Assembly (NCBI GenBank): GCA_002747035.1
Contig: PDRZ01000014.1
Location: forward strand, 186,001 to 250,000
DNA: 64,000 nucleotides
Reading direction: 5' to 3'
Origin: Rhodobacterales bacterium
Lineage (GTDB): Bacteria; Pseudomonadota; Alphaproteobacteria; Rhodobacterales; Rhodobacteraceae
A model generated the notes under the pieces. The model saw nothing but the letters and a program-made list of their open reading frames with translations. It was not told where the DNA came from and did no database searches. Positions 54,193 through 63,138 of this stretch are shown piece after piece; within the stretch, counting starts at the first letter, position 1, and each line of letters starts with the position of its first letter. A program made the position numbers and the translations under genes.

Positions 54193-55650
54193 TTACCGGC
54201 GCAGCGTGAACAGCGCCAGAAGCCGCCCCTGACGGGCAAACGCGTCTTGCGGGCCTGGCTGCTTTGCGCCGCCGCGATCCGCCATGACCCGCCGGGCAAG
54301 GGCCCAGGCCAACAGCCCGAACACCACCCCGCCCGCGGCCTGCCCGATCAACACCCCCGGCGCATGCCAAAGCCATCCCCCCAGCACCACAAAGGGGATC
54401 GTGCCCAGCGTATGACGGCCCCAGTTGACCAGGGTCGACAGGAAAGGTCGGCCAAGATTGTTGAACGCGGCGTTGCTGACAAAAATCACCCCGTTGAAAA
54501 ACCACAACAACGCCAGCGGCCCGGCAAACAGAAACACAAGCTGGCGCGCCTCGCCCTCCAGTTGGAACAGCCATTCCAGCCCGCCGCGCAGCCCGAACAG
54601 AATGGTGGCCACGGTGACGCTGACCACGCCGGTAAAGATCAACGCATCGCGAAAGGTCTGACGCACACGCCCAGCCTGCCCTGCGCCCGCGTTCTGGCCA
54701 ATGATCGGCCCCACGGCACCGGACAGGGCGAACAAAATCCCGAAGGACACCGGCGTCAGCCGCCCGACAATCGCCATCCCCGCCACCGCGTCTTCGCCAT
54801 AGCTGGCCATGGCACGGGTAACCCAGGCCTGACCCACAGGCGTGGCCAACTGGGTCAGGATCGCAGGCAGGGCAATGCCCATCACAGGGCCAAAATCACG
54901 CAGAACCGGACCCGGGTGAAACCGGGCAAGCCCCTGATGATATTTGCGAATCCAGCCAAAGGTCAAAGTGGCCAGCGTGATCCGCGCCGCGATGCTGGCC
55001 ATCGCCGCACCGGTCAGCTCCAATCCGAAACCAAAGATCAAAATCGGATCCAGCACCGCGTTGACCAGCCCCCCGGCGATCATCGCCAACATCGACCGGC
55101 GCGCATCCCCATGGGCGCGCAAAATGGCGCTGCACACGATCCCGAACAACAATATGGGCAGGCTGGGCAGAATGATCTGCATGAAATCCACGGCCAGAAT
55201 CCGGGTGTCCCCCGTGGCCCCAAGCAGCCCCACCAGCGTATCAATGTTGAACCACACCGTCGCCGCGAACAAAGCGCCCAGCGTGAACCCGATGGTCAGC
55301 GCATTGGTCCCCCTTTGCCGGGCCAGCGCAATATCCCCCTGCCCCAGGGCCCGTGCCACCAGCGCCCCTGCGGCAATCGCCACGCCAATGCCAAAAGAGC
55401 CGGTGAAAAACAGGATCGCCCCGGCATAGCCAATCGCCGCCGCCAGCTCGGCCTTGCCCAGCATCGCAATAAAGACCATGTCGACAAAATCGACAAGGAA
55501 CACGACCATCAACCCCACCGAAGAGGCCATCGCCATGACGGCAATATGCTTCATCAGCGCGCCGGTAAGAAACTTCGCCTGCGGGTTCGCTGCCCCGGAA
55601 ATATCGGGCGCGTTGGACGCACCGGGCGCGTTGGGGTCAGACTGAGCCAT
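54193..55650 (-). CDS. MATE-family efflux transporter
   Basis: A 485-residue protein with about twelve helices in two pseudo-repeats. GALMKHIAVMAMASSVGLMV, FLVDFVDMVFIAMLGKAELA and GALVARALGQGD at the N-terminus match the MATE (NorM/DinF) family, which exports drugs or metabolites using Na+ or H+. Substrate unknown. It is downstream of gltX on the same strand with 72 bp between. Confidence 0.92.
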   Translation of the reverse strand: MAQSDPNAPGASNAPDISGAANPQAKFLTGALMKHIAVMAMASSVGLMVVFLVDFVDMVFIAMLGKAELAAAIGYAGAILFFTGSFGIGVAIAAGALVARALGQGDIALARQRGTNALTIGFTLGALFAATVWFNIDTLVGLLGATGDTRILAVDFMQIILPSLPILLFGIVCSAILRAHGDARRSMLAMIAGGLVNAVLDPILIFGFGLELTGAAMASIAARITLATLTFGWIRKYHQGLARFHPGPVLRDFGPVMGIALPAILTQLATPVGQAWVTRAMASYGEDAVAGMAIVGRLTPVSFGILFALSGAVGPIIGQNAGAGQAGRVRQTFRDALIFTGVVSVTVATILFGLRGGLEWLFQLEGEARQLVFLFAGPLALLWFFNGVIFVSNAAFNNLGRPFLSTLVNWGRHTLGTIPFVVLGGWLWHAPGVLIGQAAGGVVFGLLAWALARRVMADRGGAKQPGPQDAFARQGRLLALFTLRR

Positions 55651-55722
55651 CGTGCCACCTGATCAGGTTTTGATCCGCTTGCCAATGGCGGCCTTGCAAT
55701 GGAGACCCTGAAAGACGCCGGG

Positions 55723-57045
55723 TTATCCGCGCGCCTTGATGGTCTGTAACAACGGCAGCAACGCGCCCATGTCGGGACCATGGGCTTTGCCCGTCAACGC
55801 CTTGCGCAGCGGCATGAACAGCCCGCGGCCCTTGCGGCCCGTGGCCTCCTTCACCGCCTTGGTCCAGTTGCCCCAGCTGTCGCCGTCAAACGGCGCGTCC
55901 GGCAACATCGCCATCGCCTGCGCCACGAACTCGGCGTCTTCGTCTTCGATCACCGGCTCGGCACCATCCCGGCAAATTGCCCACCACGCGGCAATATCGG
56001 CCCGGGTGTCGATGTTTTCGCGGATCACGGCCCAGAACGGCGCGGCCACATCGCCGGGCACCCCGGCTGCGTCCAACTCGCCCTGCACATCGGCCATGGC
56101 CGTGGCGTGCAGCACCTTGGCGGTCAGCGGGCCAAGGTCGGCCACGTCGAATTTTGTCGGCGCGGTGCCAAAATGGGTGATCTCGAACCCGTCGATCAAC
56201 TGCGCCATGTCCTCGCGCAACTCCACCGGATCGCTGGAGCCCAGCCGCGCCATAAGCGACAAAAGCGCCATCGGCTCGATCCCCTGTTCGCGCAGATCGC
56301 GCAGGGCCAGCGTACCAAGACGTTTGGACAGCGCCTCACCCTGTGGCCCGGTCAGAAGCGAATGGTGGGCAAACTCGGGCACGGCACCGCCCAGCGCCTG
56401 AATGATCTGGATCTGGGTGGCGGTGTTGGTCACGTGATCGGACCCGCGCACCACATGGGTCACGCCCATTTCCGTATCATCCACCACCGAAGCCAGCGTA
56501 TAAAGGAACTGCCCGTCGGCGCGGATCAGAACCGGGTCGCTGACGCTGGCCGCATCAATCGACACGTCACCCACGATCCCGTCTTTCCACTCGATCCGTT
56601 CCTGGTCCAGCTTGAACCGCCAATACCCCCCCCGCTCGGCGCGCAACGCGTCCTTTTCACCGTCGGACAAGGCCAGAGCAGCGCGATCATAAACCGGCGG
56701 CTTGCCCATGTTCAGCTGTTTCTTGCGTTTCAGGTCAAGCTCGGTCGGGCTTTCGAAACACTCGTAAAACCGCCCCATGTCACGCAAACGGTCGGCGGCG
56801 GCGGTGTAGCGGTCCAACCGTTCCGACTGGCGCTCAACCTTGTCCCAGGTCAGGCCAAGCCATTCCAGATCCTGCTTGATCGCATCGACATATTCCTCTT
56901 TCGACCGCTCCGGGTCGGTATCGTCGATACGCAGGATGAAGGTCCCCCCCGCCTTGCGGGCGATCAGGTAATTCATCAGCGCGGTGCGCAGGTTGCCAAC
57001 ATGGATAAAGCCGGTCGGCGACGGGGCGAAACGGGTGGTGGTCAT
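55723..57045 (-). CDS. gltX: Glutamyl-tRNA synthetase
   Basis: A 440-residue class I synthetase. RFAPSPTGFIHVGNLRTALM carries the HIGH-type motif (HVGN), and ALSKRLGTL stands for KMSKS. IDDTDPERSKEEY is the conserved acceptor-binding part. Alphaproteobacteria often hold two gltX copies; this is the shorter kind. GAGGATCGC precedes the ATG. It may also charge tRNA-Gln, with GatCAB correction. Confidence 0.95.
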   Translation of the reverse strand: MTTTRFAPSPTGFIHVGNLRTALMNYLIARKAGGTFILRIDDTDPERSKEEYVDAIKQDLEWLGLTWDKVERQSERLDRYTAAADRLRDMGRFYECFESPTELDLKRKKQLNMGKPPVYDRAALALSDGEKDALRAERGGYWRFKLDQERIEWKDGIVGDVSIDAASVSDPVLIRADGQFLYTLASVVDDTEMGVTHVVRGSDHVTNTATQIQIIQALGGAVPEFAHHSLLTGPQGEALSKRLGTLALRDLREQGIEPMALLSLMARLGSSDPVELREDMAQLIDGFEITHFGTAPTKFDVADLGPLTAKVLHATAMADVQGELDAAGVPGDVAAPFWAVIRENIDTRADIAAWWAICRDGAEPVIEDEDAEFVAQAMAMLPDAPFDGDSWGNWTKAVKEATGRKGRGLFMPLRKALTGKAHGPDMGALLPLLQTIKARG

Positions 57046-57213
57046 GATGCGATCCTCGGGTTGCCCGCGCCTGTTGTCACAGCTCCGGGCGAATGTCCAG
57101 TAAACGGTGTGCCAAACCGGTTTTACCCCCGCCGCACCAGCATGGTCAAAGGCCCGCGAAACGCCCGATCGCCAAAACCTGCCCCGCCAAGCCGTCCCCC
57201 AACAAGCTACCCC

Positions 57214-58542
57214 CTAGCCGTGGGTCGGCCACACGCGATGTTCATCGTCGATCACAAAGGGATGGGCATGGTGCCGCCCGCCATGGGCACGCAGATGGGG
57301 GTGATCGGCGGGCAAATCCGGGTGATCGTGCTCCAACGGGCCTTGTGTGCCCTCGGGCCAGAGCCGCCCCCCAACCAACCCGCTGACCAGCGCAATCGCG
57401 CCGCCAAGGGCCAGAGCGACCCCAAGCCCAAGCGCCGCCCCGGCCCAGCCCATAAAGGGATAGGCAAAAAGCCAACAGGCATGGGACAGGGCAAACTGGG
57501 CGGCAAAGATCGCCGGGCGGTCCTCTTCACGGGCAGAGCGGCGCAACAACCGCCCCGAGGGTGTCAGAACAGCGGAATAAAGCGCGCCAATCAGGACCCA
57601 GACCAACAGCGTGACCCACCATGACGGCCAACCGGTCATTACAACGAACAGGCCAGAGCCAAGCCCCAGACCGCCAAGCCCCGTGGCGGCCCGGATCATG
57701 ATCCACCGATCCGCCACGTGATCCAACAGGCGCGGCAGGCTCAGAGCGGAAAGCATCGACCCGACGCCAAAGGCCCCCATGATCACCGCCAACCCGCCTT
57801 CGCCCAACCCATAGGCGCTGCGTGCCACCACAACCGAATTGACAAGCACAAAAGCCGCCACCGCCGTTGCCGCCATGTTCAACGCCAACAATCCGCGCAA
57901 CCGCGGCGTGGCCAGGTAAATCCGCGACCCACGCCACAGACGTTCGCGAAACGGTCGCGGGTGATCTCCCCGGAGCGGAGGCACGGGCGTGCTGCCCACC
58001 AAAACCGCCGACCCCAGAAACCCGATCACGGTGCCCACGAACAGCCCGTGAAAGCTCATCACCATCAACAACGCCCCCGCCAGAGCCGGGGACAACAGGT
58101 TCTCGATGTCATAGGCCATGCGCGACAGGGACAGCGCGCGGGTATAGTCTTCTTCCTTGGGCAGAACATCCGGGATCACCGCCTGAAACGCTGGCGTAAA
58201 CGTGGCGCTGGCCAGTTGCAGCAGGAAAATCAACAGATAAATCTGCCAGATCGCATCGACAAAGGGCAAACACATCGCCACGCCCGCGCGGATCAGATCG
58301 GCCCCGATCAACACCGCCTTGCGGGGCAGGGATTGCACCAGCGCCGCCGCAATCGGCGACAGGCCCACATAAGCGACCATCTTGAGCGCATAGGCCGTGC
58401 CCAACACGACCCCTGCCCGGTCCCCGGCAAAGTCATAGGCCTGAAGCCCAAGCGCAACCGTCAGCAAACCGGTGCCCAGAAGCGCAACAACCTGCGCCGC
58501 GAAAAGCCGCGCAAAAACCGGATGGTGCAGAATGCCAATCAT
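57214..58542 (-). CDS. MFS transporter with histidine-rich C-terminal tail
   Basis: A 442-residue major-facilitator protein with about eleven to twelve helices (for example VVALLGTGLLTVALGLQAYD and ALSLSRMAYDIENLLSPALA). Transport substrate unknown. The last 39 residues hold ten His (HDHP, DHPH, RHHAHPF), suggesting metal binding or a metal substrate. It starts 15 bp after the MORN gene and probably shares its transcript. Confidence 0.85.
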   Translation of the reverse strand: MIGILHHPVFARLFAAQVVALLGTGLLTVALGLQAYDFAGDRAGVVLGTAYALKMVAYVGLSPIAAALVQSLPRKAVLIGADLIRAGVAMCLPFVDAIWQIYLLIFLLQLASATFTPAFQAVIPDVLPKEEDYTRALSLSRMAYDIENLLSPALAGALLMVMSFHGLFVGTVIGFLGSAVLVGSTPVPPLRGDHPRPFRERLWRGSRIYLATPRLRGLLALNMAATAVAAFVLVNSVVVARSAYGLGEGGLAVIMGAFGVGSMLSALSLPRLLDHVADRWIMIRAATGLGGLGLGSGLFVVMTGWPSWWVTLLVWVLIGALYSAVLTPSGRLLRRSAREEDRPAIFAAQFALSHACWLFAYPFMGWAGAALGLGVALALGGAIALVSGLVGGRLWPEGTQGPLEHDHPDLPADHPHLRAHGGRHHAHPFVIDDEHRVWPTHG

Positions 58543-58557
58543 GGCCCACAGCCCGGA

Positions 58558-59967
58558 TCAGTTGCCAACAAGTGCCCCATTTTCCCAAGTCCCGCTTTCT
58601 TCTCCACCTGAGTAATAAACCATGGTGCCCGCGCCCTGGCGTTTTCCGCGCAGGAAAGTGCCGGTATAGACATCGCCATTGGCATAGGTCGCAACCCCCT
58701 GCCCGGAAATCTCTCCGCCTTTCCAGTCGCCGACATAGCGGAACCCGTCCGGCATCTGGATTTCTCCCTTTCCCTCGCGCTGGCCGTTGTGGAAACTGCC
58801 CTTGTAGACGGTGCCGTCGGGATAGGTGGCGGTGCCTTCGCCCTCGCGCTGACCTGCGACCCAGGCCCCCTCGTAGCGATACCCATCGGCATAGGTCATC
58901 ACCCCCTGCCCGTGGTTCTTGGCATTGACGAAGCCACCCTCATAGGTCACGCCGTCGGCATAAGCCGCCTTGCCCTGCCCCTCGATGACGCCCTGAACCC
59001 AGTTGCCTTCATAGGTAGAGCCATCGGGATAGGTAATCTTGCCCATACCATCGGCCAGTCCGCCCCGGAACTGTCCGGCATATTGCGATCCGTCGGGATA
59101 GGTTACACGACCTTCGCCCTCGATCTGTCCGGCGACCCAGTCGCCTTCGTAACGATAGCCATCCGCGCCGTTGAACACGCCCTTGCCCTGGCGGCGGTCA
59201 TCGCTGAAATCACCGTCATAGGTGTCACCGTTGGCATAAACCACCCGGCCCCTGCCCTCGCGTCGCCCGGCGACCAGCGTGCCTTCATAGACATCGCCAT
59301 TGGGTTGAGTCAGCTTGCCGGTGCCGTTGATCTGACCATCCTTCCAGAGGCCGGTGTAAACCAACCCGTCGGGCATGGTCAGAACCCCTTTGCCCTCGCG
59401 GGCACCGTTGACAATCTGGCCCTCATAGACGGCCTTGTCGGGATAGGTGATCCTGCCCATTCCGTCCTTGACCCCGTTGACCCACTCGCCGTCGTAAACA
59501 TAGCCGTTGGGCGAGGTCATCACCCCGCGCCCGTGGTGCATGGCGTTGCGGAACCCGCCTTCGTAACGCACCCCGTTGGCATAAATGGCCAGCCCTTCGC
59601 CAAGGATCTTGCCATCCTTCCAGCCGCCCTCATAGGTGCCGCCATCGGAAAACACGATCTTGCCCACGCCCTCGGGTTTGCCCTTGGCAAACTCGCCTTC
59701 GTAAACCGACCCGTTGGGAAAGCGCGCCACACCCTTGCCGCGAATCTCGCCCTGCACCCAATCGCCGCTGTATTCATAGCCGTTGGGCAACCGATAGGTG
59801 CCGGTGCCGTGCTGTAGCCCGTCCTTGAACGTGCCCTCATACACCCCGCCATCGTCATATTGCTTGGTCAGAACCTTCCCGTCCTGGGCCCAAACTGCCC
59901 CCGCCGCCCCGGCGAGGCCAAGCGCAAGCGTGTAAGCGCCCAGGCGGTGTTTCAGCGGTGATGTCAT
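58558..59967 (-). CDS. Exported MORN-repeat protein
   Basis: A 469-residue protein: signal peptide (LGAYTLALGLAGAAGAVWAQ) then eighteen clear MORN repeats plus one degenerate, of 23 residues each, consensus Y-x-G-x(2)-x(2)-G-x(2)-x-G-x-G. Units 1-9 match units 10-18 one for one, so the array grew by block duplication. MORN arrays bind membranes or proteins; here it is probably periplasmic or at the surface. ATG 59967 was chosen; ATG 59982 is possible. It is divergent from nadE. Confidence 0.9.
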   Translation of the reverse strand: MTSPLKHRLGAYTLALGLAGAAGAVWAQDGKVLTKQYDDGGVYEGTFKDGLQHGTGTYRLPNGYEYSGDWVQGEIRGKGVARFPNGSVYEGEFAKGKPEGVGKIVFSDGGTYEGGWKDGKILGEGLAIYANGVRYEGGFRNAMHHGRGVMTSPNGYVYDGEWVNGVKDGMGRITYPDKAVYEGQIVNGAREGKGVLTMPDGLVYTGLWKDGQINGTGKLTQPNGDVYEGTLVAGRREGRGRVVYANGDTYDGDFSDDRRQGKGVFNGADGYRYEGDWVAGQIEGEGRVTYPDGSQYAGQFRGGLADGMGKITYPDGSTYEGNWVQGVIEGQGKAAYADGVTYEGGFVNAKNHGQGVMTYADGYRYEGAWVAGQREGEGTATYPDGTVYKGSFHNGQREGKGEIQMPDGFRYVGDWKGGEISGQGVATYANGDVYTGTFLRGKRQGAGTMVYYSGGEESGTWENGALVGN

Positions 59968-60191
59968 GTGGCCCGTCCCCATTCGGTGGTGTTTTTGCCG
60001 TCTCTCAGGTGAGGGAAATCTAAGCGAGCAGCGACAGCGGGGCAACGTCTTTTGGGCGTTGGGTGGCAAAAGGGCGGCAAAAGGATGGCAAATCGGCTTT
60101 CCCTCGCGCCGCGTTGCGCTTAAATCTTGGTTCAGGGATTGGTCACAGGGTGATCCGGCCACAGGGGCCGCAGCAATACGGGGCAAAGACT

Positions 60192-61850
60192 ATGAGCGAC
60201 ACATTCCGGCTGACACTGGCCCAGTTGAACCCCACCGTCGGGGATATCGAAGGCAATGCGCAAAAAGCGCGTGAGGCCTGGCAACAGGGGCGTGATGCGG
60301 GGGCGGACATGGTGGCGCTGCCCGAAATGTTCATCACTGGATACAACACCCAGGACCTTGTGATGAAACCGATTTTTCACCAAACCGCGATTGCGGCGGT
60401 GCAACAGCTGGCGGTCGACTGCGCCGACGGGCCCGCGCTGGCCATCGGGGGGCCGGCCATCGAAGGCGCGTCGCTTTTCAACGCCTATTACATCCTGAAA
60501 AACGGCAAGGTGGCGACCACCGTTCTGAAACACCACCTGCCCAATGAAACCGTGTTCGACGAGGTGCGGATTTTCGACAGCGGCCCGCTTTCGGCACCTT
60601 ATGCGGTGGGCGGCACCCGGATCGGCAGCCCTATCTGTGAAGATGGCTGGCATTCCGACGTGGCCGAAACCCTCTCTGAAACCGGGGCGGAATTTCTTTT
60701 AATTCCAAACGGCTCTCCTTATTTCCGCAACAAGATGGAAACGCGGTTCAACTATATGGTATCGCGGGTCGTGGAAACCGGTCTGCCGCTGATTTACCTC
60801 AACATGGTCGGGGGGCAGGATGACCAGGTGTTTGACGGCGGCACCTTTGCTCTGAACCGGGGCGGAGAGCTGGCAGTGCAACTGCCCATGTTTGACGAAG
60901 AGATCGCCCATATCGACCTCATGCGCGGCGATGACGGCTGGCGGATCGTACCGGGACCAAAGGCGCATCTGCCCGACGAATGGGAACAGGATTACCGCGC
61001 CATGGTCGACTCTTTGCGCGACTACATGGGCAAAACCGGGTTTTCCCGTGTGCTTCTGGGCCTTTCGGGCGGAATCGACAGCGCGATAGTCGCCACCATC
61101 GCCGCTGATGCGCTGGGGCCAGAGAACGTGCGCTGCGTGATGCTGCCGTCGGAATACACCTCGCAAAGCTCGCTGGACGATGCCACCGCCGTGGCCGCCG
61201 CGCTGGGATGCCGCTATGACACCGTGCCCATTGCCGAAAGCCGCGCGGCGGTGACCAACACGCTGGCCCCGCTGTTCGAAGGCACCGAACCGGGCCTGAC
61301 CGAGGAAAACATCCAATCGCGCCTGCGCGGCCTGCTTCTGATGGCGCTCTCCAACAAATTCGGCGCGATGCTGTTGACCACCGGCAACAAATCCGAGGTC
61401 GCGGTGGGCTATGCCACGATCTATGGCGACATGGCCGGTGGCTATAACCCGATCAAGGACATGTACAAAACCCGCGTCTTTGAAACCTGCCGGTGGCGCA
61501 ACGCCAATCACCGCGACTGGATGATGGGTCCGGCGGGCGAAGTCATCCCGCCCCGCGTGATCGACAAACCCCCCACGGCGGAACTGCGCGAAGATCAGAA
61601 GGATGAGGATTCCCTCCCCCCTTACGAGGTGCTGGACGCCATCCTTGACCTGTTGGTGGATCAGGAGGCCTCGGTCGCCGATTGCGTCGCCGCCGGGTAT
61701 GACCGTGACACGGTGAAAAAGGTCGAACACCTGCTTTACATCAGCGAATACAAACGCTTTCAATCCGCGCCCGGCACCCGTTTGACCAAACGCGCCTTCT
61801 GGCTTGACCGGCGCTATCCGATTGTCAGCCGCTGGCGCGATCCGTCCTAA
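60192..61850 (+). CDS. nadE: Glutamine-dependent NAD+ synthetase
   Basis: A 552-residue two-domain enzyme. The N-terminal glutaminase (nitrilase fold) shows Glu45 (LPEMF), Lys113 (LKHHLPNE) and Cys149 (SPICEDGW). The C-terminal synthetase has LLGLSGGIDSAIVATIAADA, the ATP loop. It amidates NaAD to NAD+ using ammonia from glutamine. ATG 60192 (MSDTFRLTLAQLNP) fits the family. The TAA stop is the first triplet of a stop-linked repeat. Confidence 0.96.
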   Translation: MSDTFRLTLAQLNPTVGDIEGNAQKAREAWQQGRDAGADMVALPEMFITGYNTQDLVMKPIFHQTAIAAVQQLAVDCADGPALAIGGPAIEGASLFNAYYILKNGKVATTVLKHHLPNETVFDEVRIFDSGPLSAPYAVGGTRIGSPICEDGWHSDVAETLSETGAEFLLIPNGSPYFRNKMETRFNYMVSRVVETGLPLIYLNMVGGQDDQVFDGGTFALNRGGELAVQLPMFDEEIAHIDLMRGDDGWRIVPGPKAHLPDEWEQDYRAMVDSLRDYMGKTGFSRVLLGLSGGIDSAIVATIAADALGPENVRCVMLPSEYTSQSSLDDATAVAAALGCRYDTVPIAESRAAVTNTLAPLFEGTEPGLTEENIQSRLRGLLLMALSNKFGAMLLTTGNKSEVAVGYATIYGDMAGGYNPIKDMYKTRVFETCRWRNANHRDWMMGPAGEVIPPRVIDKPPTAELREDQKDEDSLPPYEVLDAILDLLVDQEASVADCVAAGYDRDTVKKVEHLLYISEYKRFQSAPGTRLTKRAFWLDRRYPIVSRWRDPS

Positions 61851-61899
61851 AGCGTTTTCAGCTATTGCTGTGATCCACACGCGAACCGGAGCCGCTTTA
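61848..61899 (+). repeat. Stop-linked repeat, type II (after nadE)
   Basis: Starts TAAAGCGTTTTCAGCTATTG, with TAA as the nadE stop, and ends GCCGCTTTA. The middle TATTGCTGTGATCC matches the reverse of the type II core at 35707-35747. The ends pair over seven bases. Confidence 0.8.
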
Positions 61900-61927
61900 A
61901 AGTAAAGGGCGGCACCCCTGCTGTGCC

Positions 61928-62944
61928 CTACTTCTCCTGCCCCCGAATCTGGTTCGGGGTCACGCCGAACACCTGACGAAACGCCTTTGACATGGCCGTG
62001 GTGCCGGAAAACCCACAGGCAATGGCGATTTCAACCAACGGCATCCGGGTTTCAACGACCAGCGACTGGGCCCGTTTCAGGCGGATTTTCTTGTAGGTCC
62101 GCGCGGGCGAGCTGCTGAGCTGGATCTTGAACAACCGTTCCAGCTGACGCGGCGACGCCCCCACCTGTCTGGCGATCGCGCTCATCGGCAACGGCTCTTC
62201 GATCGTGTCCTCCATCAACTGAAGCGCACGTTTCAACGGCCCCTGCAGGAAAGCGTTGCCCTGGGCCTGCCCCCGCGGCTGTTCGCGATGAAACCCGCGC
62301 AGCCCGTCCAGCACCAGAAGGCTTGCCATCTCGGACCGCTCATAGGGGTTCAGCAACTCGCCCAGCAGCGAAAACATGACATCCACCGCATGGCCCCGCC
62401 CGGCACAGGTCAGCACCCCATTGCCAAATTCGGCCAACCGCGTGGACAGGTCGGAATAATCCCCCACCTCGTTCAAAACGGGGATATCGCGCCAATGGGT
62501 GGTCGCCGGGCGCGCTTCGGGCGACAGTTTGACAAACTCGGTGGCCGCGTCGGACAACACCACCACCGGGCGTTTGTGCCGCTGCATCGCCCGCACCCGT
62601 TTGATCCATCCCGCGCCGTTGCATTCCTCGCCGCCGATGATGACAAGACAGTCGGGCAAGGTGCTGCCCTCAATCGCCGGTTCGGCCCGCACCATGACAT
62701 CCCCGTTGGCCACCAGCCCGGGCAGGTCCGACACGATGCTGCGCGCAAAGCGGATCGCCTCCTGCACCTCGTTCGCCGCATCCAGAAGGGCCATGACCGC
62801 CCCCAGTTCGAGATGGGAAAACCGTGGCTGAACAAAGACTTCAAACCGCACCACGGCAGGACCATCATCGCCACCGGCCTCGGGGCGCGCCAATATTCCC
62901 GCGCCCTGGGACTGCGGATCATTGCCGCCAGAAGGATCGTTCAT
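61928..62944 (-). CDS. GlxA-type regulator (DJ-1/PfpI-like domain plus AraC domain)
   Basis: A 338-residue regulator. The N-terminal GATase1/DJ-1-like part (about 15-190) includes CLVIIGGEECNGAGW and TCAGRGHAVDVMFSLLGELL; the C-terminal AraC part shows MSAIARQVGASPRQLERLFK and IAIACGFSGTTAMSKAFRQV. GbdR, which controls betaine and sarcosine catabolism in Pseudomonas, is of this type, but also many others are. ATG 62944 has AAGGGGGG at suitable distance; ATG 62950 is possible. Convergent with nadE. Confidence 0.88.
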   Translation of the reverse strand: MNDPSGGNDPQSQGAGILARPEAGGDDGPAVVRFEVFVQPRFSHLELGAVMALLDAANEVQEAIRFARSIVSDLPGLVANGDVMVRAEPAIEGSTLPDCLVIIGGEECNGAGWIKRVRAMQRHKRPVVVLSDAATEFVKLSPEARPATTHWRDIPVLNEVGDYSDLSTRLAEFGNGVLTCAGRGHAVDVMFSLLGELLNPYERSEMASLLVLDGLRGFHREQPRGQAQGNAFLQGPLKRALQLMEDTIEEPLPMSAIARQVGASPRQLERLFKIQLSSSPARTYKKIRLKRAQSLVVETRMPLVEIAIACGFSGTTAMSKAFRQVFGVTPNQIRGQEK

Positions 62945-63138
62945 CGCCATCCCCCCTTGTCGCAGTTTGCAGGCGGGTTGAAAAGGGTCCGCCCCCCCGA
63001 TTTGCCCCCGGTCAGGGTCCGTCATGGGCCGGACACGGATGAAACACACGGATGAAACTGTCTTGTGCAATGGGCGGCATGTCGGCCACATATTCCTGTT
63101 CGCAACGCAGGTCGTACAAACGCCCGGGGGCGATCCTG

